A DNA stretch of 64,000 bases from Pithys albifrons albifrons (GCF_047495875.1 NC_092475.1:14792001-14856000); one strand, 5' to 3'. Counted from the stretch's first letter, positions 34,395 to 46,804 are shown. Made by a program: numbers and translations. The notes: a model not told the origin generated them from the sequence alone.

Positions 34395-37143
34395 TGAAAA
34401 CATTACTAATAATTTATTAATCCTTTATAAACACACTCTGGATATGAAGTGTGATAATAGTTCTGCTTCATGTCCTGTGCTGGCTGGGCACAGAGTGAGG
34501 AAAGACATCTCAGACTGGCACGGAAAGAAGAAAGGGAAAGAACAGTTTGCGTTTGCTTCTGAAAACCAGCATCACCCATTGGGAAAGAGGGGTTGGGGCT
34601 GGGGGCTGAGTGCCAGCATCAGTGCCATGGCTGCCACAAGACCCCCAGGAACATGGCCAAGGGATTCTGGCTCACAAGAGATAATCAGGACACAGAGGAG
34701 GATTTAGATGAGGGATTTCTCCAGGGTTACCATTTCCAAGCACACTGGTGCCCACAGGAGAACCTGGTAGGTGAGATTTGCCCTGGGCTCACTGCTGCCC
34801 CTAAGCCTGTTCCTCTGGGAGGTGTAGAGAAGCAGTGGGGTTACACCAGCCTCTGATTTCTGGAGTGCTCTGGAGGGACTGGTGACCATTTCGATGCACA
34901 GGAGAATTTGCAGTGGAGAACAGGCTGTGGGGGCAGGACACTGCTTGGCTTCTCCACTCCTTGATGGGTATTCGGGCAGGAGAGAAACTGCTTCCTCTAA
35001 TGGTACTGCCCAGTGGCCACTAAGCAGATCATCCAGCAACATGGGAAGAGGGGGATGGGGAAGGCAGCACCTCATTGGGCCTCCAGAGCTCAGTCTAAGC
35101 CCCTGCTTGTCACCACAAGCACCTGTGCCAGCGTCCCTGCACAGGGCATGCTCCTGCTGCACACCAGGGATCACTTCAGGGGGGAAAAAAGGCATTTAGT
35201 GTGAAACCCAGGAAGCCAAAGGAGGTAAACATTCCCCTCAAATCAGTCTCTTTGCTGAGAAGACACCAGAGATGGGACAGAGTGGTCTCCAGTGTGGTCT
35301 CAGGGACAGAGGTTGCGGTGAGGCCCAAGGAGCGCAGGACCAGGCTTAGGGTAGGGGTAATGCCAAGTTCCTCAGCTCTGTGCCTTTGGGAATGCTGTGG
35401 CATCAGAGTGAAGGAGAAATGCTGCAGGTGAGCAGCAGCATGCAGATCCTGCAGGCCAGGCTCCTCAGCCCAGAGCTGGGGACTGTTGCTCCTAAGAAGG
35501 TTCAGTTTGTTTTCAATCTCATTAAAAGAATTAAGATCTATCAGCTGTCTGAGGTTGGGCTCACCACAATTCCTTCAGCTGAGGTCCCATTAAGGGGATG
35601 TAACATGGTGAATGGAAGAACCTCCTGTGAACTCGAATTTTTTTTTGGGGGGGAGTGGGGGTGAGGGTATTTCGCATTTCAGAGGGTAGGAATTCAGGCT
35701 GTGAGATGGCCACGAGCAGGACTCTTTCCCAGGGCAGAGGGTACAAACCTAGTCTCCAAAGGGAGGGAGCTGGGGGTGATCAGTAAATTTCTGCTGGGTT
35801 TGGAGTTATCTCAGCTGGTGCTGGAGCCAATGAAAAGTCTAGACCATGTTCTTCCAAGGGCAGAATGAGTCTGTCACAGGGAGGGGAGGGATTTCCATTA
35901 AAAATCAACATTTCCTATGACGGAATTTGGCCCTTCATAGGAAACGATGCCATTTCAGTAGGGAAAGAAGATGCATCCATTACAGCTTTCGTTACAGCAA
36001 CCCTCTTGCTCGGTCCTGCTCCATCCTGACCTTTTGCAGCCACTCCCAGATCCATCGTTGTTCTTCCTTCAGTCTCTTCCCTCTGGCCTCCTCTTCAGCA
36101 TCTCTTCAGCACCACCATCGACGTGCTTTAGCCACCTCAGGGAAGCTGTGCAGATGCCGGCCTCCAGTCCCCTCCCAGGGACTGACACCAGGCAGCCAAT
36201 GCTCCTTGGCTTAACAGTGCCTCTTCCAAGGATAAAGGTATAGAGGGACATCTCTACACACACACATGTACCGGTGGATCTGTGGAGACACAGGTGTGGC
36301 TGGGGCAGGCGAGTGGCTCCAGGGGGAAGGGGCTCGTGCAGCTGGTACCACCGGCCACGGCGATGCCACCACTGGCCCCAGGCTGGTCACCCCTCCTGGC
36401 ACAGTGGCCAAGGGCTCTGGCGTAGCACTGGGATGGTGCTTTGATTCCTGAGATTGCTTTTAAGCTTGATTTTTAAAAATAACACCATGAGGCATCAAGA
36501 GCCACCTGGCTGACCCGGCCACGGAGGTTCCACCAGCACTTCCCACCACAAGCCCCTTCGACACTGGCAGTGGGGGTCAAAACGTAACAAAGAAATCAAG
36601 GAGTGGGGGGAGTGTTTGCTGGTTTTTGCAGGTAGGAAGCATTATTTAGTGTTATTGATGAGATTTTCCTAAAAATCCCAAATCTGTGGCTTTGTTGCTC
36701 TTTTCTCTTCTGCTCGGTGTCTCTGTAACATCCCAGCCCGGCTGTACGTGGAGTCATGATGTTGTGAGGAAAGGCACTGTTGTCACAGGCTTGTCAGGAC
36801 AAACAGGCTTCACCATGGATTTCGGGAACAGGTGATTTCACCGGGAATACCGATTTCCTGTGTGAAGGCTGGTGAGGCTGTGAGGGTTGGGGTTCTGCGT
36901 GGCTCTCTGTGCCGGCGGCTCCAGGGGTTGCTGGCCCAGTCGGCATCGAGGGCAAGAGATGTGGGGAGTAGTGAGGGCAGGGGAGGAAGATGAGGAGTGT
37001 AGAGCAGGCGCACAGGTGGGGTGTGGGTGGAACCGCAGCCGGTGTCGCCGGTGTCCGTGGGGGCCGGCACTCCCAGGGGACGGTGTGGGCTGAGGGTGAG
37101 GGCCCCTCGGCAGGGGAGCAGCGGCGCGGCCACCCCGGCGAGG
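34395..37143 (-). other. TP53INP2: TP53INP2 3' UTR (approximate)
   Basis: Non-coding sequence after the TGA on the - strand. A first AATAAA on that strand lies about 2.7 kb downstream, which agrees with the roughly 3-kb 3' UTR of the human gene. No other coding exon was seen here. The end is inferred. Confidence 0.45.
34413..34418 (-). terminator. Candidate TP53INP2 polyadenylation signal
   Basis: AATAAA on the - strand in an AT-rich pocket. Its distance from the stop fits the human 3' UTR length. Confidence 0.45.
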
Positions 37144-37396
37144 TCAGTAGTTGCAGTGGCGCTGGCAGGGCTGGTGCACGAAGGCCCCGGGGAGCTGCTT
37201 GGCGCGGCGCGGCGGGCGCTGCCGGGCGCGGTTCTGCCGCTGCAGCGCCTTCTGACCCAGCCGGTGCCGCTCCGCCAGCTGTTTGGCCCGCTGCACCCGC
37301 TGCACCTGCCCCACCTTGTCCAGGATCGCCGCCTTCACCGCCAGCGACCGGCCGTGGTGCGCCACGTGCCGCTCCAGCCGCGGCTCCGGCACCTCC
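37144..37396 (-). CDS. TP53INP2: TP53INP2 coding exon 3 with stop
   Basis: The acceptor is CTCTCTCCGCAG before 37396; the stop TGA is at 37146-37144. It encodes residues 146-228: VPEPRLERHVAHHGRSLAV, the basic helix-like DKVGQVQRVQRAKQLAERH, KALQRQNRARQRPPRRAKQ and the conserved end HQPCQRHCNY. The Arg/Lys content fits the nuclear/nucleolar signal known in this region of the human protein. Confidence 0.96.
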
Positions 37397-40300
37397 CTGC
37401 GGAGAGAGGGGCCGTTAATGGGGCTGGCACTCCCCACACGCTGTGCCCTGGAATGGGCCGGGCGCCCTCCTGCCCCATCAGCCTGCCAAGGGCAGGGATG
37501 CTCCAGCACAGGTAGGCTCTGGGACAGCTGGATAAATTCAGACACCACCAGGAATTGGGTGTTCCTACAGTCCCCCACCATGCCTAAACCCCTTGAGCCC
37601 AGTCTGTCTCCATCCCACTGTGACCCTGTCTAGTCTCGAGACCTCTTTGGTCCTTCTCTGTCCCCTCCAGCACTGAGGAGCCCTTGAACCTTTGGAGACC
37701 AAGCTGTGGCCTTCAGGGAGACTTTGGAAAAGAGAAGTTCTGGAGGAATGGTGTCACCTAGCCAGGAGCAGTGCCCCCCAGCCAGGAGCAGTGCCCCCTA
37801 ACCAGGGATGGTGTTCTCGAGCCAAGAACAGTATCCCATGACAGGAATGGTGCCTTCTACCCCAGGATGAAGTCTACCCCAAATTCTTACTCCTCCCCTG
37901 CCCCACTGAGGGCCTCCTGGGGGAGTTGCTGGAGGGCTGGGACTGGGGGGCAGCAGGGACCCCATGGCACAGTGGGAGCTGGGGCTCAGCCAGCAGTGGC
38001 AGGGCTGGGTGTGCACATGGTTCAGGTTTTCCCTGGGCTGCTGGGCAGTGGGGAACAGCCCTGGGAGAAAAACAGAGCTCCAGCTGTGGCCCAAAAATGC
38101 ATGGGGAGGGCTTGCCCACAGGCCTGGGAGAGCAGCAGGCAGCAGGATTGGGGCTTTTTATTTTCATTTTCCCCATGCTAAGCTGAAGTTTGGGCCAAGA
38201 ATCTGGCAGTGTCGCACTCCCCCCAGCTGTGAGATACCCCTGTGCTGTGCCAGTATGGGGACAGCAGGGATATCAGGGGGGTTTCAGTACCCTCTTCCTG
38301 AGGGAGCCATGGGTCTTCAGTGGGTCACTGTGCCCAGAGGCCACCCTGTCTAGTTTGGTTTGCTTTTCTTGGGTCATAACCTGTGGAAAACCCTGGTGTA
38401 AGCTCAGCCTGGCAAACACCCCTGGATGGGTGATGGGGTGTCAGGCAGCATTGACATGGGTGGCATCAGCCACACCAGGAGACCCTGCTCGGGGCAGGGG
38501 AGAGGAGGTGCCAAGCTCATGGTCCTGCACTCATGGCCACCCAAACATGCTGCTGAGACTTCCTTAGCTGAGGATTCTGGGACATGGGAGCTGCCAACCT
38601 CCTACCGTGTCAGCTGGGGCACCCTGCCAGATGTGCAGGGCACACCCTTGAGATGGGGCACGGGGGCACTGCTGTTCCCACTGCTCCACTCCACCCACGG
38701 ACAGTATGAGTGAAACGCTCCCGGGTGTACAAGGGAATTTGGGATGCCAGGACTGGCCATCCACACGGGTTCCTCAGCGGGTGCTGGGGCTGCCACTCCC
38801 CCACAAACACCTCACAGTGCACTCACTCGGTAGCATCGTCCTCGGGGCCCTCCCCGTCCACCTCGAGGGTGCTGGTGACGTAGACGGACATGCTGGGGTG
38901 CTCGATGAGCAGGTCCTCCATGGGGCTGCTCCCCACGCCGTCGAGGCCGGGCTCCTCTGCAGTAAAACAGGGGGGAGGGGTGACAAACCAACTCTCGTCC
39001 ATCAAGCAGGGACCGGCCGGAGCGGGGGAAGCGGCCGGGGGCGGCGGCGGCCCGGGGGGCGTCGGGCGGGATCGCGCCGAGCGCCCGGTGCCGCCGGGAC
39101 CCGCTCGCCGGGCCGGGGCGGGGCGGGCACGGCTGCCTGGGGCGGGGGTGCAGAGCCATGCGGGGCGCAGCGGGGACACACACACATACCATATACAGTG
39201 GGGAGGGGAGGGGGAAGAGAAAGGGGCATCGTTAGTGCAAGAGACACCCACCGCCACCGCCACCGCCACGGACGGGCACGGCCCCGCGCCCCGCCCGCAC
39301 CCCGCGGCGGCCACCGCAGCCCGCGGACCCGGCGCTGCAGAGCCAGCAAGCGCGAAACGGGGCTGGTTAGACGAGGTGAACCAAAGAGTGGGGGGACCCG
39401 CAGGGCTTACTGCAGCAATGGGGATTTTTTTCTTCCCAAAAGGAAGGAAGAAGTTCAGGCAGTAAGAAACGCTGCTTTTGCCTGTTCTGGTGGCACCTGA
39501 GATGGGCAGGGCCGGGCCGGGCCGCTCCAGAGGAACGCTGGCACGCCTGCACTCACACCACCCAGCACTTTGCAAACATGGAAACCAAGCACACACAGAG
39601 AGGAAAAACAGTCCACACCTTTTCTCTGGAAGAAATCACACGAATAAAATCTTCAGCAAAAGTTTCTGCTGTGCCTTCAACTTCAGTCCATTAGAGGCCA
39701 AATTTTGGGTGGTTGCTTCAGGATCTGACCCCCCCACCCCTTCAAAGCCCCAGTGATCTGTGCTTTCCCTTCCTAATCTCTATCTGGCAAAAGTACTTGG
39801 GCAGGTGTTTTCCTGGGCTGCCTGTGCTTGGACCTATTGGTGGTGTGATGGGAAGGGAGCCTGTATCTAATACTGGGCTCATTGGATGCCCAGACCCATT
39901 CCCAGACTCATCAGGGGGATTCCAGGGAACTGGTGTCAGTGAGGGGGGTGGCAGTGCAGTGTCTGTATGGACAGGTGTGACCCCGTGGCTGGGTGAGGGA
40001 GCAGGAGGAAGGACAGATGAACGTGTTCTTGCATGGAGAAATGCAAAGCATGAGCATGAACGTGGTATTCCCAGCTCAGTGCATCCGCAGCTCCTCCCTC
40101 AGCTGATGGCCCAGCCCAGGGCTCAGGACGGGTCACAACTAGCCTTGCAAATGCTAGGATGTCTTTCTCTAGGTCAGTGGATATCAGGCTATTAATAGTT
40201 GTTGACATGATGGGCTGAAGATTATTTGTCTGCCTGGAGACAGCCTTCGAGCCCAGCTGGAGCATCCCCAGTCCAGCAGCACTCCCACAACAGGGGTCTG

Positions 40301-42554
40301 TGAGCACAGGGAGCAGGAGGGCCCAGTGCAGCCTGTCTAGGCTGCCTGTCCCTATCCTTTGCCACCGTGGGTTTTAATGTCACAAGCAATATTTTGCCAT
40401 CCTTGAATCCCTGGGTGGTGCAAAATGCTCTTTTGCCCCTTCCCTGGGTGCTGAGCATAGCCAGGCTGGGCAAGGGGGTGAGAGAGCATAAGAAATGCTC
40501 CTGGAACATCTGGGTAACTTGGGTACATGTTGCAACACATGGGGTAAGGGCCAGGCTGCAAGGGACTGAATCTGGAGGCTGCCTAGGTTGCCACTTGGCT
40601 ACTGGGAGTGAGCCAGGCTGGGAGCTGCTGCTGGCCACCACGGCTCCAAGGGAAGCTGGAGCCTCCACATTTGTTTTTTAAAGGGCTCCAGGTTCAGAAA
40701 TAGGGCTGAAATAATCTGGTCTCCCACCGCTCAGGGATAGCTGTGGGACCAGACAGCAGTGGGAATTAGCAGTGGGATCATCGCAAACAGACACACTGCT
40801 GGAAGCAAGAGCTGCATCAAGAGCCCAGCCACATCACTGGGAAAAATATGGGAGTGTTTTGTACCAGAGTCAACCCTTGGTCCCCTCTGAGCCAGCTGCA
40901 GTCTCGGATCCAGAGATCAGGGCACAGCCCAGTGTTTCTCTGTCTGGGAAAACTCCTGGCTCCTTCAGGCATGCCTTAGACACTCTGCAGCTGCTGCCAG
41001 CTGGCCCAGACACACAGCAGCTGCACAGCTGCTGCTCCAGGGACCTCCCTGCAACCAGCCCCCTCCCATGTCACTGCTGTGACCTGCTCCGGACAGTCAC
41101 CTGAGAGCCCAGAGGACAGGGAATCCTCCACAGCTGCCCATGCCCAGATCACCCATCAGCTCCACTGGCTCTCTATAGCGCTCCATCCCTCGAGGCACAG
41201 GGATCCCTGTCCCCCATCCCAGGCTTGTTCCTGCTCTGGTCCCCTCTCCAGGACACTGCATATGGGGAAGAACTCTAATGAATGACTCACATCACAAAAG
41301 CAAACATGGTGGGGACAGGCAGGGAATATTTGCTCAAAGAAATGCTGCCTGCAAGAGGGAGGGGGGACAAAACCCTCCTCCTAAACCTGCAGGATACATC
41401 TGTGGTCCCCAGGCTGGGGCACCACAACTGACCTGAGGTTGCCAACAGAGCACAACCATCAGCAGCTCCTGCAGAGGCAGACACGTTTGTGTATGGCCAC
41501 TGCTGGATTTGCAAGGAAAAGGTCATAAAAATATCATTGCAATTGGCTGAGTCATTAGTGCTCCAACAGAAACTCCAAGGTTTGAATGGAGCTGATGAAG
41601 CTCCACACAGGAGGAATTCAGTCTGTCTCATTGGTATCAAACAGGGCTCTGGATGGCTGTCACCATCCCTGGGAATGGGGAACTCTGTGGGCTCTCTATG
41701 TAGAGGGAGCTGGTGCCAAACATCCCTTGTGCTTGGCATGGGTACTGGGAAGGATTTGGGAAGACAACCCCTTTGGAACTGAGATTTTCTCCCCTCAAAT
41801 GACCCGAACATGGACAGATCACTGGTGGCATATCCCCAGCTGGGATAGCTCTGACACCTGCCTTCTCATGGGGACAACTCTGGCACCCCACCAGCTCCTG
41901 GTTTGTTTTCAGCAGGGGCAGGGCAAGGAGCAGCCGAGCCTGGCTCCTCCTGAGAAAATGCTGACCAGGGCACAGCTCAGTTGAGGCCATGGCAGTACCA
42001 CAGCTGGTGGGAAGAGCCTGCAAGGGCTGGGTTCACGACCCCACCAAGCCCTAGAGGGCAGGATGACATCAAAACTCTGGGTAATCTGCCTGGCTGGTGC
42101 CACGCCAGGGTCTCATCCTGGTACGGAAACACCTGGAGAATCCTGGGCAGCAGCAGCCCCAGCCAGGGATGCTGACACTGCTCCCACACTGGTGGAAAGT
42201 CAGGAAAGATCACTGGGAGAGGAAAGGGAAAAAGGAGGAGCAGGTCAGGGACTGCTGCAGTGACCACAGGGCCAGGGCCAGGGCAAGGGCAGCAGGGGAG
42301 AAAGGATGAAGGGCAGAGGTGATCCCATGTGCTATAAGCTCATCTGCTGACATCTCAAGGGGTTTGCCCAGCTCTGAAAAGACCAGGCTCAGCAGAGGCT
42401 GTGAGAAGCTAGTCCTTCTGCTTTCCTCACCTGCAAGATCAATTACAAGCCAGCCATCCTCCTCCTCCTCCTCCTCAACAAAGGGTTTGGGCTCCTCTAG
42501 GCCCTCTGGCGTGTTGCTGTCGCTGAAGAAGAGGCTGGTGAGACGCTGAAACAT
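37144..42554 (-). CDS. TP53INP2: TP53INP2 (DOR), tumor protein p53-inducible nuclear protein 2, complete coding region in three exons
   Basis: The three coding exons sum to 687 nt and 228 residues; human has 220. Known role: a shuttling protein that coactivates nuclear receptors in the nucleus and, on starvation, exits to autophagosomes and binds LC3/GABARAP proteins. Features: MFQRL start; acidic stretch then W35-L-V-I38, the LC3-interacting core at the same residue numbers as human; a GC-encoded Pro/Ala/Arg linker at 43-84; the family block MDESWFVTPPPCFTAEE at 87-103; MEDLLIEHPSMSVYVT; an Arg/Lys-rich C-terminal region that should carry nuclear/nucleolar localisation; and the terminal HQPCQRHCNY, equivalent to human YQPCQRQFNY. 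The start codon has an ACC before ATG. The gene is convergent with NCOA6, as in human. Confidence 0.96.
37397..38826 (-). other. TP53INP2: TP53INP2 intron between coding exons 2 and 3
   Basis: 1.4 kb with the 20-bp minisatellite at 37,741-37,880. Otherwise unremarkable. Confidence 0.85.
37741..37880. repeat. 20-bp minisatellite in TP53INP2 intron
   Basis: About seven copies with strict 20-bp spacing. GCCAGGAGCA recurs at 37761 and 37781, with related starts at 37801, 37821, 37841 and 37861. The first two copies are almost identical and later ones decay. Confidence 0.85.
38827..39136 (-). CDS. TP53INP2: TP53INP2 coding exon 2
   Basis: The acceptor is CGCCCCAG before 39136, chosen because it restores frame from exon 1 and gives a linker of human-like length. 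The donor is a strong GTGAGT at 38826. It encodes residues 42-144 plus two bases of Glu145. The first 44 residues are a Pro/Ala/Arg/Gly-rich, very GC-rich linker. The conserved DESWFVTPP and DLLIEHPSMSVYVT blocks follow. The 5' edge is less certain than the 3' edge because the linker is poorly conserved. Confidence 0.87.
38930..39330. other. CpG-rich block around TP53INP2 coding exon 2
   Basis: High CpG and GC from the linker-coding part of exon 2 into the upstream intron. It resembles a CpG island but lies inside the gene. Confidence 0.65.
39137..42430 (-). other. TP53INP2: TP53INP2 intron between coding exons 1 and 2
   Basis: 3.3 kb, CpG-rich near exon 2, otherwise ordinary. No CR1 recognised. 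Confidence 0.8.
39248..39270. repeat. (CCACCG)n short GC-rich repeat
   Basis: Three to four CCACCG-type hexamers just upstream (on the - strand) of TP53INP2 coding exon 2, within its CpG-rich surroundings. Confidence 0.8.
42431..42554 (-). CDS. TP53INP2: TP53INP2 coding exon 1 (start codon, LC3-interacting motif)
   Basis: ATG at 42554-42552 in the context CCACCATGT. The exon encodes residues 1-41 and the first base of Gly42, and ends at GATCTTGCAG|GTGAGG. MFQRLTSLFFS is the family N terminus. A six-Glu run precedes D-G-W-L-V-I-D-L, the LIR. Human has a shorter acidic run (SEEDEVDG). The start choice is firm because family proteins begin MFQRL. Confidence 0.96.
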
Positions 42555-42758
42555 GGTGGGGAGTGGTCCAGCGGGATGGACAGTGAGTTAGAGCTGCTGC
42601 TGGGCACCAGTTTCCAGACAGAGATGGGAGTGATGTGCAGAGGGGGGAAAAACAGCCCTCGAGGTCTTGGTGGTGGAGTTGCTTTGCTGCCAGAGGAATC
42701 AGGGGTAAGTGGTGTGTAGTGCAGTTGTAGGTTCTTCACTTAGCTTCAGTGCAAAGGC
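42555..42758 (-). other. TP53INP2: TP53INP2 5' UTR part of exon 2 (candidate)
   Basis: On the - strand a strong acceptor, CTCTCCTTTTACAG, ends at 42759 and is followed by non-coding sequence up to the ATG. A weaker acceptor CTCTGGCAG lies nearer, at about 42,692. An upstream noncoding exon is expected by comparison with other TP53INP2 genes. Confidence 0.6.
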
Positions 42759-43119
42759 CTGTAAAAGGAGAGAAAAAGGTATAATGCATTATGACTGGCT
42801 GGCAACGTGGCCCTCCTGCATCCCAGGAGCTTGTATGGGCCTGAGGGGACAGCAAAAAGGTGGCTCTGGCACTGATCTGTACAATGGGCTGTCCCAGATG
42901 GTGGCACACCCAAGGGCATCAGGCACTGTGTCTGAAAGTGAAGGGCTGGATGACTGTGTTCTGGAGCCTTCACCTGCATTGAGCCCCATATTGTATCCCC
43001 TTCCTCATGGGCCGAGTCTCCCAGGGACTCAACTCACCAGAGCTGGCAGTGACAGGGCCACTGTCCCAAAGCCAAGGGAACACGTCAAGCCCCTCGCAGT
43101 GGGCAGGGCGAGGACAGCA

Positions 43120-43830
43120 ATATCACAGAATGACAGGCTGGTTTTGATTGGAAGGGACCCTAAAAACCATTCTATTCCAACACCCTCTGCCATGGGCAGG
43201 GACACCTCCCACCACCCCAGGTTGCTCCAAGCCCTGTCCAGCCTGGCCTTGAACACTTCCAGGGATGGGGCAGCCACAGCTTTTCCGGGCAGCCTCTGCC
43301 ACAGCCTCATCACCCTCACAGGGAAGAATTTCTTCTCAATATCCCATCTAACCCTTCCTCCTGTCAGTGGGAAGCCATTTCCCCTTTTCCAAAGTCCCTC
43401 TCCAACTCTCTTGGAGCCCCTTTAGACACTGGAAGGGGCTCCTAGGTCTCTCTGGAGCCTTCTCTTCCCCAGTCTGGACACCCCCAGCTCTCCCAGTCAG
43501 GCTCCAGACCAGAGGGGCTCCAGCACTTGGAGCATCTGTGGCCTCCCCTGGACTTGCTCCAACAGCTCCACATCCTTCTTGTGCCCCAGAGCTGGAGGCA
43601 GCTCTGCAGGTGGGGTCTCACCTGAGTGGGGCAGAGGGACAGAATCCCCCCTTCCCTGCTGCCCACTGTGGGATGAGCCCAGGATGCTGTTGGCTCTCTG
43701 GGCTGCCAGCACACATTGTTGGCTCACGTCCAGCCTGTCACCCCAGCCCTTGGTGAGTCTCTGCTCCATCTATGCTCATCACTGTTTTACCCCCAGGGAC
43801 GCACATCCACCCCAGTGGGAGCAGAGGTCA
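43120..43830 (-). mobile_element. CR1 LINE 3' region, antisense, in TP53INP2 intron 1
   Basis: A well-preserved antisense copy beginning TCACAGAATGACAGGC and continuing through GGTTGCTCCAAGCCCTGTCC, CACTTCCAGGGATGGGGCAG, GAGCCTTCTCTTCCCCAGTC and GGTGGGGTCTCACCTGAGTG. Relative to TP53INP2, which is on the - strand, it is in sense orientation. It forms an inverted pair with the copy at 46,805. Confidence 0.9.
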
Positions 43831-46804
43831 GCACTCACTAATTTCCTTAATGACTGCCAAGCTTCTGGCAAGGCACAGGGACAGCAGCCACAAGCTGCAG
43901 AGTGTTATTCATGTGCAAAAAAATGCCTTTTGATCAGAGACATTAGAGGGCATTAAAATGCCATCAGGAGTTCCATAAAGGGAGAGGAGAGAGTGGGGTG
44001 CTGCCATGTTTGGTACACTGACATGGGTGCATTGAGAGGGTAAATCTCCAGTTCGTGGCCAACTCCCAGTTCATGGCTCGGTTTACCAAGCGACCACAGA
44101 GCCTGTGAGTGCTCCTCCACTCTGGGGAAGCTCCATCTGCTCTAGGCAATGTGGAATAGGAAGGGCGCAGTGAGGCATGATGTGTCTGTCCATATATATC
44201 CCAGCCATCCAGCAGCTCAAGTTCTAGCTCAGGCCTTCCTCCCAGGGAAGCAGTTTCCCTAGCCCCAGGATGCTGGAAAGGTGGCTGGCCTGGGCACTCT
44301 GCACTCCTGGGCATCAGGCATCATTCATCCCTGGCACATGGCTGTGCCTTTTGCTGTCTCTCAGGTGCCTTGGGAGGAACATCTGCTCCACAAGGCAGAA
44401 ATGAGAAATCAAGGAAGCTTTACTGCTGCATGGGATCCCCTGGGCTTCAGGGGCTCTGATCTCTGCCACCCCCAGGTGCAGAAGGGAGTGATGAAGCAGC
44501 CCTGAAACACCCAGCTGTCCCTCCCTGGCACGGCCAGGGCAGCAGTGTGACACTACCTGACCCCTCCAGCAGGTCACAAGCCCCAGGTTACTTCAGTTGC
44601 CCCAGAGGCACAGGGCAGACTGTGGGAGACAGCTGTGCCCATCTCCAGGTCCCAGTGCTCAGGGGTCCAGCCTACCTTCCCACTCCCTCTGGGATGGCTT
44701 GGCTGAGGCTCATGGAGCCTCTCACCAGAATGAATTAGGGGTCAGGGAGGACTGTGGGCTCTGTATCCTCAGAGGGTCCCTGGCTTCCCCTGGGGACCCT
44801 GAGCAGGGAGGTTCTGGGCACTGAGACATGACAGAGTTGTTTCTCTGACCACAACCAGAGCTCTCACCTCCCAGACCCCATCACCTCCCAGCCCCTCATC
44901 ACCACCATGATTGGAAAGCAAGGCCTCAGCCGATCAGTTTTCCCCCAGTGCTCACGATTAAATAATCCAGACACACCCCTTAGCCGGATCATTAATGCAT
45001 AATAATGTAAGTCAGGGATATAACAGGAGGAGGGGCCCACATTCAATGGAACTCACTGGGCTCTCTCTCGTGCTCCACTCTGAGAGTAATGGGATTTCCT
45101 TCCCATGGGATGTCCACGTGCATCCATCCTCCACCGGGCCAGGCTGGCAAAGGGCACAGCCAGCCTTGAGAGCTGTGTGTGGCACACAGCCACAGCTTCA
45201 TCACATGTCAGCTTGGCCTGGAAACCTGGCATCTGTCTAAGCACTTGCCTATTCAGTAAAGACCTTTTAATATTATATTAATGTTAGTTATTTAAAAAGT
45301 TTATTAAATACTGAATTGTGGCAGAAACCCCACAGCTCTCAGGTACCTGCAGGTGATGTCCCACGGCATCCCACTGTTTCCTCCTCCCCATATCCCCAGG
45401 CAGGAGGGAACAGGGCAGCTCATGACAGGCATGGGGGGCCACAGGGGTCTCCAGTTCCCCAAGGCCAGCATGGCCCTGGCCCACTGCAAGGACAGGAGGG
45501 GGTTTATAGGCTTATTGAGCTGGGGCATTCCCATGCCGGCAGAACTGCTGAGCCAAAGCTGACCCAGCATCATCAGGCAGGTCTTCAGGGTGACACACAC
45601 GGGGGCTGGGGACAGCAGGGCTGTACTCCAAGCCCTCCATGCTGGGAGGACACTGCCAATGCTCTTTGCCTACCTAAAGTAATTTTCAGTCTCTTCCCCT
45701 ACCTGAACATGGATGTCACCCAACAGCAGAGCTGGGGACAGGAGCTGGCATACAGGGACAGGGGAGGGCAGTGGCCCCAGTCTGGTTTCCAGGGGAAGGT
45801 CACCCACAAAAGCACCCAACCAGCTATCATAGGCCAGGGGCTGAGCCAGGTAAAGATTTTCTCTGTTGCCTCAGCAAAGCCAGCCTCACATGTCTTGCTG
45901 ACAGGCCTGGCACCACCAGAGTGCTCCCCTCACTCTGTGGGCTTGGCTTTGGGAGACCTCAGCAAGGAGCTCAGTGAGCTCAAAGCCAAATGACCAATGA
46001 CACAGTCAAAACCTTTCAGGGTTCTTTTATTGAAACATGACAACTGCTCTATCTGGACAGTAGAAAATCCGTCCCCCCTCTACCCACCCAGGAACACCAT
46101 AGAGCATTTATTGCTTAGAGACTGATCCCCACAAAATCACTGAGTGAAGGCAACGGGCCAGTCAGGACTCCCCAACCCAGAGGTAACTTGCCTTTTCCAG
46201 AGACACAGCAGACACTATTATTTTCGATTGTCCCCTCTCCCAAATTTAACTTCATTTTCCTTCTCTCGATAATTAAAGACCCTGGGAACACACTCCCATC
46301 ACTCACAGTCAACACCATGATGATGGGTTAGCAAGGGCCATCCTGCTCCAGAGGAATCCCATGGCACTGTGGAGGGTTGGGGCAAAGAGCAGAGGAGTGG
46401 TGAGCAGAGCACGGGGGCTCGTGGGCAGCTGGGATAGCTCTGGGAGAAGCAGGAGGCTTAAAAACTGCCCAAAGAGCAAACTTGAGATGGATCATGTTAA
46501 AGGATCATTTCCATAAGAATTCAAGTAAGCCACCCTGTCTGAGCCAGGGAGCATGGGGTGGCCCCTGGCACAAGGGGGTCCATGCTGTACTGTGGGGCAT
46601 GGGTGGGCTACAGTGGCAGTGTCAGTCCCATGGTGGTGCCTGGGCAGCTGTGGAGAGCTCTTGGCAAAGTCTTCGAGATCAGACCTGAGGGATGGAGGCA
46701 GGAGTGAGATCCTGGCAGGCAAGGGCCAAAAGGAGCATTAATCCTCCCCCTCACTTTATCCTGTCTGCTCTGAAAAACTTGGGTTACAGAAGTGGGATTA
46801 AGCT

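Noticed and set aside
38823..39596. Long - strand frame extending upstream of TP53INP2 exon 2
   Set aside because: Only 38827-39136 is taken as exon. The upstream part is intron kept open by GC-rich sequence, and the conserved start lies in the separate exon at 42,554.
45316..45993. 225-residue open frame on the + strand
   Set aside because: No recognisable domain, low-complexity composition and no conserved splice logic; lies in the TP53INP2 intron.
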